Source: Oreocharis arfaki
Lineage: Eukaryota > Chordata > Aves > Passeriformes > Paramythiidae
Direction: 5' to 3'
Assembly: GCA_013398015.1 (NCBI GenBank)
Contig: VZRR01014166.1
Span: 335,478 to 399,477, forward strand
Length of the DNA stretch: 64,000 nucleotides
A program made the position numbers and the translations under genes. Shown here piece after piece: positions 11,301 to 21,317 of this stretch (positions are counted from its first letter, which is position 1; each line of letters starts with the position of its first letter). The notes below the pieces were generated by a model. That model was not told the DNA's origin. It worked only from the letters and a program-made list of their open reading frames with translations, and searched no databases.

Positions 11301-14300
11301 CAGCATAAGATAAAAATGGACCAGCTGCTCAGGAACACAGCAGCAACTCTGTGTGCCCCATATATCAACTTGTTTTTTTCATCCTTCCATAAAAACATCC
11401 AGAGCCTTTTAAGGAGTCACCATGAATCTTCTGGGTCCTGTGAGAACAGCTGTTAATCCAATTTGCAGCTAAAAAGGCAGAATACTGATTTTGAGGCTGA
11501 AGTTCCTGACTGCATGTCCCAGCATCTGGTTTTGAGTCCCTAATCTTCTTCTCAGCTTGGTTTTGTTCTTACTTACCACGACGTGTATCATTCTTCCCTG
11601 GATATCCCACACCACTCTCGGAAGCTGTTGTCGTTATGGGCTGATCTGCAAAACAAACATGAGTGAAAGGCTGACAGCGCATTTCCAGCCCTCATCTTAG
11701 CACCAGGACATCTGGGATTAGAGCTGTGGGATCAGAAGAGAATGCCTCCATCCCCTTTACAAGGCAGTGAAAATAGGCAGACTGCAGAAATGAGCGCTGT
11801 GTATACACCGTACTACAGAGAGAGTACACGTAGTACCATTCAGTCACTATATATCATATATATACACTGCATATGTATGCACAAACCACATATACACACA
11901 CCAGGTACACATGGGTATGTCTGTACACACACACCTGCAGTAGTGGTGGAGCCCCATGGAGTCCAGGAGATTCCTGAGGCACCTCTGGACACCAGCTCTG
12001 TTTGTGTTCTTTCTGCAAGAACAATCAACACCTGTCAACAGCTTTCCTCAGCTTGTGGTGACCAACACCAGCTTCCACAATCCCCACATGATTGCTGGGG
12101 CACCATAGATCCAAAGGAAATGTAATCCAAGCACAGAAGGTTTCCACAAGCAGACCTACCGTAGTCGAGGCCTAAATTCCCACATCCCACAAATACAAAT
12201 GGATAATCACAAGCCCGCCCTCAAAACTGCTGTCCCTGGTCAGGTACATGTTTTCAGTCAGGTCTGAAGCATCTTTTGCATCCCTCGTGTCTGCCACTGG
12301 AGACACCAGATCTGCCTCCCCTCAGCAGCTTCCATTCAGGATCAGATAACAAGCAAAAAAGCCCTTTAGAAAAGAACCAAGCCCAGAACACCCCATCCCA
12401 TATGCTCTGCAACTTAGGAAATGACATTCTCAGCAGTCCTAAGACACATATAGTCTCTCCTACAGAGGCACAACCTATTAGCAAGCAAAAAGCCGTCTGT
12501 GAAATGGAAAATGGGGGAAGGAAGGTCTGCTTTTAACATGAGGGTTAAAAACAGAGGCATATGGACCGAAAATCAGTACTATCAAGACTCTGTTTCCCAG
12601 CAACAAAACCACTGCCAAGCACTGGTGTCACACTGCCCCAACACCCCATCCTTGCCATCAGCTGTCACCACTCTCACCCCGACCTGTGGTTGATTGGTGT
12701 CCTCCCGTGGTTCTCACATTCCTCTGCAAGGCTGCTGTTGTTGTGGGCACATCTGCAAGGTGAGGGGGAGGGAGAGGCGTACTCAGGGCTTTGACCATGT
12801 TGGTGATGCTGCTGTGATCCAGAATTCTCCACAGGAGGGAGAGGCACAGGAGGAAGCAGCCNNNNNNNNNNNNNNNNNNNNNNNNNNNNNNNNNNNNNNN
12901 NNNNNNNNNNNNNNNNNNNNNNNNNNNNNNNNNNNNNNNNNNNNNNNNNNNNNNNNNNNNNNNNNNNNNNNNNNNNNNNNNNNNNNNNNNNNNNNNNNNN
13001 NNNNNNNNNNNNNNNNNNNNNNNNNNNNNNNNNNNNNNNNNNNNNNNNNNNNNNNNNNNNNNNNNNNNNNNNNNNNNNNNNNNNNNNNNNNNNNNNNNNN
13101 NNNNNNNNNNNNNNNNNNNNNNNNNNNNNNNNNNNNNNNNNNNNNNNNNNNNNNNNNNNNNNNNNNNNNNNNNNNNNNNNNNNNNNNNNNNNNNNNNNNN
13201 NNNNNNNNNNNNNNNNNNNNNNNNNNNNNNNNNNNNNNNNNNNNNNNNNNNNNNNNNNNNNNNNNNNNNNNNNNNNNNNNNNNNNNNNNNNNNNNNNNNN
13301 NNNNNNNNNNNNNNNNNNNNGTTTGGCATTTCCTTCTTTCCGGGCAGGGAAGCAGGATGCTGTTCCTTTGCCCTGCAGAAGGACGTTCTCTTCCGAGCTG
13401 CGGCTGCGGGCACTCACCTGTCACCGTGAGCTGCACAGCATCGCTGCGCTGCACGGCTCCGGCCCCAGCCCTGTTCTGTGCCTCGCAGAAGTACGTGCCG
13501 CTGTCAGAGGGCCGCAGGCTGTGCCACGCCAGCTCAGCCCCGCTGCTCAGGAGCACGGCTCTCCCCGCCGGGGCGCTCCGGAACCAGCGGTAGCTGATGG
13601 GAGGGGACCCGCTGGCCTCGCAGGTCAGGCTGGTGCTGGCTCCGGCCGGGAGCGTCAGCCCCGGCTCTCCGGCTCTGATGATGGGCTTGGTGGCTGCCAC
13701 TGGAAGACAAAGCAGAGGGGCCCATGTCACAGAGCCCTGGCTGAGGCGGGGATGGTCCCCCTGCGACAGCAGTTCTCGCTCTTGCTGTCGGTGCCTTCCC
13801 GGGAGGAAGCAGCTCAGCTCTCACATCACCTCCCTGCACAGGATGAGCTCAGCTGTGCCCACACCACCTGTGCTGCCACCGTGGCACTGGTGTCCTGCTC
13901 TCTGGGCTGATGATGTCTCTGTGCCTCTATAAGCCCCACACAGTGGGCAGAGGGAGGGCAAGCACATGCTGGTGAAATTTTGTCAAGAAACAGCCATGCA
14001 CTATCCCTGGGACTTCCCTACTGCTGCATGCCCCTGGGAAACATTGAGCCGTTGGCTACAGACGAAGAAGCCAGGGATGAACTGGCAACTGAGGAGCCAC
14101 AGGTCCTCCCCCAGCTGCAGGGTGCTGTGTCCTGAGCAGAATTTCTCTCTGATCTATTTGCTGCTTCTTGCTGGAGGCTGGCACTGATCAGCAAAATGCT
14201 TCTGCATGGGAACGTGTGGTCACTTCGTATCTTCTCTCTCCAATTCCCAAAAGCCTTCCTGAGTGAAGCCTTCCCCTCCTGAACAGCCTCCTTCTTGGAT

Positions 14301-15626
14301 TTACCTTTAACAACCTCCAATTTGGTGGTGATCTCCTTTGCTATCAGGCTGTTGTTGCTGTCTCTCCAGGTGACCTGGCAAGTGTAGGTTCCTCTGTCAG
14401 AGACCTCCAGGTTCAGGATGAGGAGAGACACATTTCCTGGGGCATCCTTCGGGACGCTGACTCTGTCCCTGTACTCGGACAGGAGAACGTGGTCACCAGA
14501 GCCATCCCTCCGAAAGATGGTGCCTGAACCCTTGTCATGTACCACAGTCCAGGTGAGGGTTTGCTGCACGAGGTCCTCCACAGGCACATAGGCACAAGGC
14601 AGAGTGATAGACCCCTTCCAGACACTTCTGATCTCACTGAGGCCACTCAGGTCCGGAAAAGCTACAGGAAGGAAGGAGGATGAAAATTAAGCCACAAAGC
14701 AGCCAGGGTGAAGGCAGCTCCCAGGGGGTAAAGCCATGGCAAGAGCATGGCAAAGAGAACCCACCAGATGAGAAGCACAGGCAGGCAGTGGGGATGATGA
14801 GGGATGGGCTGCTCAGGGGTGGGCTAACCGAAAATCCGTGTGGCATAAGGCAGATGGACAGGAGGTGGCTGATGGCCAGGGGCACTGGCTCCTGCCATGT
14901 GTGCAGCCTGGCTCTCCTGCTCTGCCAGGTGCTTTCCTGCCGCCACCAACACTGACTAGAGCACAGGGTCAGAGTTATTGGATAACTTAGGCCTGGGGGA
15001 AGGGGTTGGTCTAAAGTCCAAGTTGCAGCTCCCTGGTCTCAGCCAGTGTCTGCTCCAGACATCACCCTTGGGGCTTCTGAGGAACAGCAAAGACTTCTCC
15101 ACTGCCTATTTGTTTTTCTGAAACACACCACTCTCTCAGCCTAAGCCAAACATGAGAAGCTTAAACCATGGGGTAAAGAAGCCTAAAACTCTTTACCCTT
15201 TCCTGTAAAAAGGAGGACCATTGCCTTCGTCCAGTACATTTCTCTCACTCTGAGGACTGAATCTAAGCTTCCACAGACATTTCTTTACCTTTTCTGGTGG
15301 TTTCCTTTTCCTGGAAACACAAGCACTAATCAGACCCTAGGATCTCTGTCCTCCGTGTCCATGAGCAGCGTTTCCATGGCCTCATGCACTGTTGCACTTT
15401 GCAGCCACTGGATCTGAAACACCTGGAGCCCCAAGCCAGCAGCACACAGACTTGTCCTTTTTGCCATATCTCTCTTCCCAAAACAGAGCCACTCCTGACC
15501 AGCACACGCAGACACCCCAGCACAGGACAGGGGCTACCCCGGGCAGGGGCCCATGCCCAGACCAGACTCACCTCTGCAGTGGAGAAGGGAACTCACGAGC
15601 ACGGCTGCTTGGAGCAGCATTCTCAT
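8205..15626 (-). CDS. VSIG4: VSIG4/CRIg-like receptor, copy B (nine coding exons)
   Basis: This is a single-pass receptor of the VSIG4/CRIg family, in mammals a complement C3b/iC3b receptor of resident macrophages. Coding exons on the minus strand are 15572-15626, 14305-14661, 13418-13699, 12678-12752, 11935-12012, 11577-11645, 10754-10867, 9527-9548 and 8205-8397. They total 1245 bp, giving 414 residues, and every phase matches. Rough layout: signal peptide 1-18, V domain 19-137, C2 domain 138-231, Thr-rich stalk 232-305, transmembrane exon 306-343, cytoplasmic tail 344-414. The V-domain motifs GDHVLL and YTCQVTW and the V-plus-C2 order are characteristic. Human VSIG4 is about the same size. 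A 459-bp gap lies between the C2 and first stalk exons; a symmetric phase 1-1 exon hidden there would not disturb the frame and cannot be excluded. HSF3 lies upstream on the same strand, as expected for this locus. Confidence 0.92.
9187..9241. repeat. Two-copy imperfect tandem repeat, unit about 26 bp
   Basis: Two adjacent copies of GAAAAACAC followed by GAATTTAGCCTTGG occur in the last VSIG4 copy B introns. Confidence 0.75.
9527..9548 (-). CDS. VSIG4: VSIG4 copy B 22-bp cytoplasmic micro-exon
   Basis: A TTTTCCAG acceptor and a GTAAGT donor (9521-9526) enclose 22 bp that enter in phase 1 and leave in phase 2, exactly what is needed to join the transmembrane exon to the tail exon. The joined residues read AQVYDVKFHNSR. 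It is inferred from splice signals and phase, not from an open frame of its own. Confidence 0.75.
10754..10867 (-). CDS. VSIG4: VSIG4 copy B transmembrane exon
   Basis: This 114-bp phase 1-1 exon encodes a helix beginning LSLYLVILIAVVCGAVVF, followed by a cysteine and the basic stop-transfer CVRKPK. The donor GTGAGT is at 10748-10753 and the acceptor is CTCTAG. Confidence 0.92.
11577..12752 (-). CDS. VSIG4: VSIG4 copy B stalk: three small phase 1-1 exons
   Basis: Three short exons at 12678-12752 (75 bp), 11935-12012 (78 bp) and 11577-11645 (69 bp) each begin after CAG and end in phase 1. They encode DVPTTTAALQRNV..., ERTQTELVSRGASG... and DQPITTTASESGVG..., which together make a Ser/Thr-rich, probably O-glycosylated, stalk between the C2 domain and the membrane. 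Donors are GTGAGA, GTGTGT (weak) and GTAAGT. Because each exon is symmetric, any of them could be skipped without a frameshift. The middle one is the least certain, as its donor lies in a CA/GT repeat. Confidence 0.75.
11842..11936. repeat. TA/CA-rich simple-sequence stretch
   Basis: An interrupted microsatellite of TATA, CACA and ACAC units abuts the donor of the middle VSIG4 stalk exon. On the minus strand it gives a GT-rich intron start. Confidence 0.7.
12862..13320. other. Assembly gap (459 N) in the C2-stalk intron of VSIG4 copy B
   Basis: This is a run of N with no sequence. It lies next to the 99.4% duplicated tract, so a mis-assembly of the tandem copies must be considered. Any protein frame spanning it is meaningless. 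Confidence 1.
13357..13852. repeat. Duplicated C2-exon tract, copy B (pairs with 1-496)
   Basis: This is the partner of the tract at the left window edge, 99.4% identical over 496 bp. Its left side is 36 bp from an assembly gap, so the true extent on that side is unknown. The right boundary at 13852 lies inside the V-C2 intron. Beyond it only scattered weak similarity to the copy A intron remains. Confidence 0.97.
13418..13699 (-). CDS. VSIG4: VSIG4 copy B exon 3: Ig C2 domain
   Basis: This 282-bp phase 1-1 exon has its donor GTGAGT at 13412-13417 and its acceptor in TTCCAG. Cysteines in SLTCEASG and GTYFCEAQ and the tryptophan in YRWFRS define a C2 Ig fold. The sequence is rich in CpG and almost identical to the copy A exon. 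Confidence 0.95.
14305..14661 (-). CDS. VSIG4: VSIG4 copy B exon 2: Ig V domain
   Basis: This 357-bp phase 1-1 exon follows a pyrimidine-rich tract ending CCTGTAG. It contains VWKGSITLPCAYVP, TLTWTV, IFRRDGSGDHVLL and YTCQVTW, so the V-set cysteine pair and core tryptophan are present. The donor GTAAAT is at 14299-14304. Confidence 0.95.
15572..15626 (-). CDS. VSIG4: VSIG4 copy B exon 1: start codon and signal peptide
   Basis: The exon encodes MRMLLQAAVLVSSLLHCR from the start codon at 15624-15626 and ends in phase 1 at a GTGAGT donor (15566-15571). A second in-frame ATG two codons later (15618-15620) could also serve. The split codon joins the V exon to give Ala-Phe-Pro-Asp. Confidence 0.85.
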
Positions 15627-17139
15627 CCTTCCCAGGGGCACAGCTGCTCCTCCTCCAGCCAGACTGACCTGCTTTCCCCAAGCTGGGGTAAATCAGGAAC
15701 ACTTCCCTGCCTGTGCTCACTCTGTCCCTGAGTGTCCAGGACAACAGCTGGTGGTTCTTCCTTCCTCTTTATCAGAAAACAAGTACCTCAGTGACTACTG
15801 TCAGAGGCGTGGGCAGAGCGGAAACCCTAAGGAAGGGTGAGAAGAGGAAAGTTTAAAAATTGCTTCTATTTCGTATTTTCTGTTGAGTATGCTTTTCCCC
15901 CCTCCTGTTTTTTAAGTTTTTTTCCTTTATTTCTTTTGATTCCTAAGCAAAAATTTCTTCCTCTTTCCCTCCTTACATTGCTTTCTGATGAATAAACTTT
16001 AACACACAATTACACACACACACATGTTTGAGAGAGAACTCATAAGGAGCTGAACCATCTCAGTCCTCACAATTCACTTTCTCACCAGCTTCTCTGACAC
16101 CCACCACTATGTTTTAAGTTAAGGCTCATGAAACACCTTAAATCTTTACATTACCAGCATGACACAGATAATTGTTGTAGGCCCCTTCCAACTGAAATAT
16201 TCGATATGACTGTACCACATTTAAGAGATGGATAATTTAGGTATACGAATTTAAACCCAAAAATTTCCCAAGAGCTGCAGACACCTGGACCACCAATCCC
16301 ACTACATCTCACAGATGGATCCACTCTTCTCACAGAGCAATTTAGCTGCTTGGTTTAATTGATTAATTGCTTTCAATTACAAGCCCTGATTGGGGCCATA
16401 CATCCCTTCGGTGCCTTTGGACTGCTTGAGAAACAGGTGAACATGGAGATACCCAGAGAGAAAAAGAGGAACTTGTCAATGTAGAAAATCTTTGAGACCA
16501 TGAATTTATGTTTTCTTAGCTGTAATGATCTATTAGTATTAATTAAATTTTATAGTTAATCTCTGTAATTCAGTAATTGAGCACTAGCCCTATCTAAGAG
16601 AAGTATCTATTTTCTACTGAAATACCCCTTTCAAGGGATTTTACTGCCTTTTGCTGTCTTCTACAGCTCTCAATTTTTCTTCCCCTCCAATGAAAGAATC
16701 TCTTCTGCTTCATTGCATTCAGCTGAACTGAAATGAGCCTTTGCTGTTCTTACACCCAAATTCAACATCCCATCCTCAAATACAAGTAACCAGACTAATT
16801 CAATGCAGCCAACCAAATCCCAGTCCCTGGACTGGACACAGCCGTGCTGTAGTGATAATGAGACACGGTTTGGGTCTGCAGTGACACAGTGGGATCCTCC
16901 CTTATGGCCCTGTATTCCTCCATCAGAAATTTCCCATGAGATGCCACTCCAGCCTGCAGCCACTGGGATAGGGGGAAGCAGGAAAAGCTGCTGTCAGGGC
17001 TGAAGTGTTCACATACTTCTTGATTCAAGGGAGGAAAAGACCATGTTAAGGTTGAATCATTGAAACTCCTTCTCAGAGAACAGAGCTTGCTGGAGGAGGG
17101 CAGAAGCCTACATTGCCTTGAACTAAGTCAAAAGGAAAC
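15627..17139. other. Upstream region of VSIG4 copy B; no gene recognised
   Basis: This contains the presumed promoter and 5' UTR of copy B. A short CA run lies at about 16009-16024. A probable CR1 tail remnant at about 16165-16205 carries the motif GGCCCCTTCCAACTG. No coding exon was recognised. Confidence 0.5.
16165..16207 (+). mobile_element. CR1 LINE 3'-tail remnant
   Basis: GATAATTGTTGTAGGCCCC followed by CTTCCAACTG and a degenerate ATTCGATATGA resembles the last 40 bp of an avian CR1 element. It is short and decayed. Confidence 0.45.
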
Positions 17140-17717
17140 TGTGCTAGTTTTGTCTGGGGTAGAATTATTGTCCTCACAGTGGCTAATATGGGGTTATATT
17201 TTGGATTTGTGCTGAACACAAGGTTGACAATATAGAGATGATTTTTATTATTGCTGATCAGTGTTTACACAGAGCCAAGGCCTTTTCTGCTTTTCTCGTG
17301 GGAATGGTGGTGAGGGGGCTGGGAGTACGTGGGAGATTGGGAGGAGACACAGCCAGGACAGGTGACCCCAAGTGACCATACCACATGACATTGTGCTCAG
17401 TATATAAAGCTGGGGGGGAGGGTGTGGAAGAAGGAGGATGGGGGGTATGGGGAGTGGTGGTGTTTGTCTTCCCAGGCCACCATTACACATGATGGGGCTC
17501 TGCTCTCCTGGAGGTGGCTGAACACCTGCCTGTCCATGGGAAGCAGTGAATGAATCCTGTTTTTCCTTGCTAATGTGCCAGATTTTGCTTTCACTATTAA
17601 TCTGTCTCAACCCACAAGTTTTCCAGCTTTTACCCTTCCAATTGTCTCCACAATCCCACTGGTGGGAGAGCGAGTGAGCGGCTGCGCTGGGCTTGATTGC
17701 TGGCTGGGGTGAAAACA
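17140..17717 (+). mobile_element. Solo endogenous-retrovirus LTR (passerine type)
   Basis: About 578 bp begins TGTGCTAGTTTTGTCTGG and ends near AAAACA, giving TG...CA termini. It contains a TATATAAAG box (17401-17409), and its overall sequence resembles an abundant songbird ERV LTR that I recall from zebra-finch-type genomes. The exact family name is uncertain. No gag, pol or env sequence, primer-binding site or second LTR lies on either side, so it is a solo LTR left by recombination. A clean target-site duplication was not resolved (GGAAAC before, GAACAG after). Confidence 0.8.
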
Positions 17718-20700
17718 GAACAGGAATGTATCACTGGCGGGATCTGGACCAACCAGGAAGATGAAACTCAAACTGTGTGACTAAAAAAGATGTGCAGATA
17801 TTTATTCACATATTTACATTTACCCTTTTGACTGGGGGAACAGTGGCAGGAAAAGTCTTGTCCTTTATACAATGCAGGACCAGGCACCTGTACCTAAGGT
17901 GACTGTGGCAGTAACCCCTTACTTCTGCTTTGGGCATCTGTGAGACCATGATACTGCTTTTCAAAACAACAGTCTTGTTTTAGGAGACAGCAAAACATTC
18001 TGATCATGGATGAGGTGGCATCACACAGCCCAGGAGAGACAGAGCAAAATTAGTTTTTCTCATCTTCTGGAAAGCTCTGTTAGCAACCACACAGGAGATA
18101 TGAACTGGTGGTAGGGATCCCATGGTCGGTGTGGGGAGGGCTGGGTTGGAGCAGTACAAAAGTAGATCTGAAAGGGGCATGAGAGGGGCACTTGGCACTG
18201 TCTCAGTCTGCACTCACCACGCCTGGGAGTGTTCTGTGAATTCCCAGCACGTGAACGATAAGGAAGAGCAATCTTTCCTCCCCAGACACAGAATGATAAA
18301 GCCGGGGAGCCAGTGCAGCAGCCACGTGGAGAAGGAAGGAAGCTGCAGCTACACTGAGGCCCCTGCGGTTGCCGGTAACAAACTGGTGACGCGTCAGGCT
18401 GCCCCCACCCAGCCTGGCACGTGGGGGCTGGTGACCACTGCCTGGCTGCTGGCCCTCGGACACAGGCTGGGCAGCAGCTGCTCTGGGCTGCAGCTGGATT
18501 CAGCCAGCTTGTCATAGCAAAGGAGTCTGTCCACGGCTCCACGTGCCAACCCCACTGCCTGAAGCAGAGCAGTATGTTCTGCAAAAAGATCCTTTTTCTT
18601 GGCAGTGGAAATGATCAACACTTCCTTACTTCTAGGAAAATCCCACACAAACTGTAGTACCCATGGTGTCACTTACCCTAGGCAGGGTCTGCACAGAGTG
18701 CCATGTCTGGATCCAGGGTCTGCCTGATGCTACAGATAACCTGGGCTGTTCCCTATTTCCTTCTATTATCTCCAGTAAATATTTCAGTCCATACCTTGTG
18801 AAGCTGGGGGCCTTGCCTACTGCAGGCTATGGAGAACATGTGCATAGGTGCACTACATCTGGTGTATTTTTCAGCACACATGGTATTTTGAACTTTCACA
18901 GCATCCCTTTTGAAAAACCAGTCCCAGGTGCCCTTCTCCTGGGCTCTGGAAACAGACACTAGGCTTTCCTCATCATCCTAGTTATTCCAGACCCAGCAGC
19001 AGCTGCATCATGACACCATGCCCCAGGAGCATGAACACTCTTAATTCTGGAAAAAAATCAGTAAACAGGTTTGGGAAACATTGGCACATACAGGAACACA
19101 CACAAAGAATGTACAAGAAACACAGTAATGTTTTTGCAATTCTTGAGTTTAATTACTTCAGCATGTGGGTTTTTCTTGCTATTCAGTCTTCCCCTTTCCA
19201 TTGCAATCTTTCTTAGCAAAGTTGCACAAATACTTTTCCCAGACCAGTACATAAACCAGACACACAGATGCACAAACTTTTTTTTTGCAATTTTTTTAAG
19301 CCTTGGTTTCTTAACTTTTTAAGAGAGAAAGTGTAATAAAAACCCATGATGCACTCAGACCCAATATCTGACAGTGAGCTGCACTGAGGGGAGAGGACTC
19401 TGTGACAGAGGAACATGACACTAATCCATAACAGAAATTACAGTCCAACCTGCACAGGGAGTCAGAGGTGCAGATCAACCTCCCAAAGAACTCTGTTGTC
19501 TGTCAAACAGCACACCAGAGAAGTCTGGTTTTCACTGTCTCACTCTCGGAGAAACTGTGGCCTTCGGGAAGGAATTAACAAACCAAACCTGACCTGGGAC
19601 AGATGCAACGTGCTCACCTCCCCCTCTCCCTTCAGCTCATGAAAACTCGAGACTATTCAGCCCTTGGCCTCAAGAAGTCAGCGGAAGAAAGACTGTGAAG
19701 GCTTGAGTAAGACAAACTTGACAAAAGGCAATTCAAAAGATGGAAATGAGAAGGGTGACGAGGTAAGAACAGGTACAGAAGCACAGAAATAAAATGACAC
19801 TGTAGGTATTACACACTCAGGAGCAGGACCTTCCTTTGCAACTCAGAGATTTGACAGTGAAGCACAAATCCAACAAAGTTGGGCTAGCACAGGTAACATG
19901 CATTATCTAGAAGGCTTCAGAATATCTACCTTGGATTCTTGAATATAAAAGAGCTCAGCACTTATTTGTTCAGGAACATTAGAGAGAACAAAGCTTGTAA
20001 GGTAGCCTGAATTCCTAAAACTGGAAAAAATTTAAAGTAATTGTGCTGGTAGGAATATCAGGTGATATTATCCAAGGGGGTTTCTACCTGCATCCAGGCC
20101 TCTTGCAGCCCCAGCAGTTGGCTGTTCCTTCAGCACATGGCAGGTTTGTGTGGGCTGGGGGAGCTGTGACATGCTTGGTACTAGCACAGAACTTGCTGCT
20201 CTACTGACACTGGGGCTGGGCTCCAAAGTACAGCTGCTCAGAGAACTTGGGAAACAGTGCCAAAAGAAACTCTGGGGATAGACTTTTTGATGAAGCAGAC
20301 ACTAGTGTATGTAATTCATCGTCAAAAGACTCAGATGCATCTGGTTAATTTGGCTTTAAGATTTCACGGGCAGAAACTGCAGTGTGAAGCCTGGTGCTCA
20401 TACAGGGGCAGGGAACAATAGCTGCTACCAGCTCAGAGATACCTTAATGTGACACCCTGTGTCAGTGCAAGGCACGCCAGGGCTCCCCTTCTCATTTTAG
20501 GGGCAGCTGCTGGCCTTTCCTAAACATGAATCAGTCCTACTGACCATCTCCAAGGACATGTGACCTGTGAACTGGGGGCAGGTTACCCCAGAACTGCCAT
20601 GCAATGTGCATGAGAAATCAGCGCTACACAGGGGGGCAAGCACTTCCTACCACAACTCCTACAATCCGGGGCAATGGATGTGTGCTAGCATGTTAAAAAA

Positions 20701-21317
20701 TAATACTCCACAGTTAAAATGTCATTTTCCATAGGAAAAATGTTCCCTATACCTAGGAGCAAATCTAGGAGTACGAAAGTGACCTAAGCAGATGCAAACA
20801 ATTGTAGCCAGAAACTATCAAAAAAGAAATCTCAAATTAAAAACAAAATTTAAAACCAACTTAATTCCAAACAGTAGGCAAGCCACCTATTGAAGCAGGC
20901 TCTCCAAAGAGTAAAACCCAGGTTCAAAATATTACACACCACATTACTATCCAGCTAATAAAAACAAACACCACCCCCCAACAAAAAAACCCAGCCAAAC
21001 TTTACAAACGGGATACAAACAGATTTCCTCTTGCAATAAGAATATTGGATAAAAAGTTATGGAATACACTGTGGTATGTTTACAGGGTTGTTGTTCTTCC
21101 CCTCTGTCTGGTGCCTTCACTCCACCAGCTCTTGTTGTTGTTGAGCTTGTGTTCAGTTCTCCCAGATGTGCTCCCTGCTTGCAGCAAGAGAACTTCCATT
21201 TGTCTGCGCAGAACAGGGTCCCCAGGAAGCAGGTGAGGACCAAGCTCACACTTTTGCTGCTCCACTCCTTTGGTGGTTATTCCACAGCACTAAGCCAGTT
21301 ACAGATGTTCTATGAGT
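17718..21317. other. Intergenic and HSF3 3' region; no gene recognised
   Basis: Several short open frames occur on both strands, but none shows a family motif or supported splice sites. The right end is expected to hold the HSF3 3' UTR. No obvious polyadenylation signal lies close to the stop codon on the minus strand. Confidence 0.5.

Noticed and set aside
12658..13730. Long open frames crossing the first gap on both strands
   Set aside because: They are made of N-encoded X residues; only the short real exons at their ends are meaningful.
17130..17730. Target-site duplication for the solo LTR
   Set aside because: The flanking hexamers GGAAAC and GAACAG do not match exactly, so the element ends are approximate.
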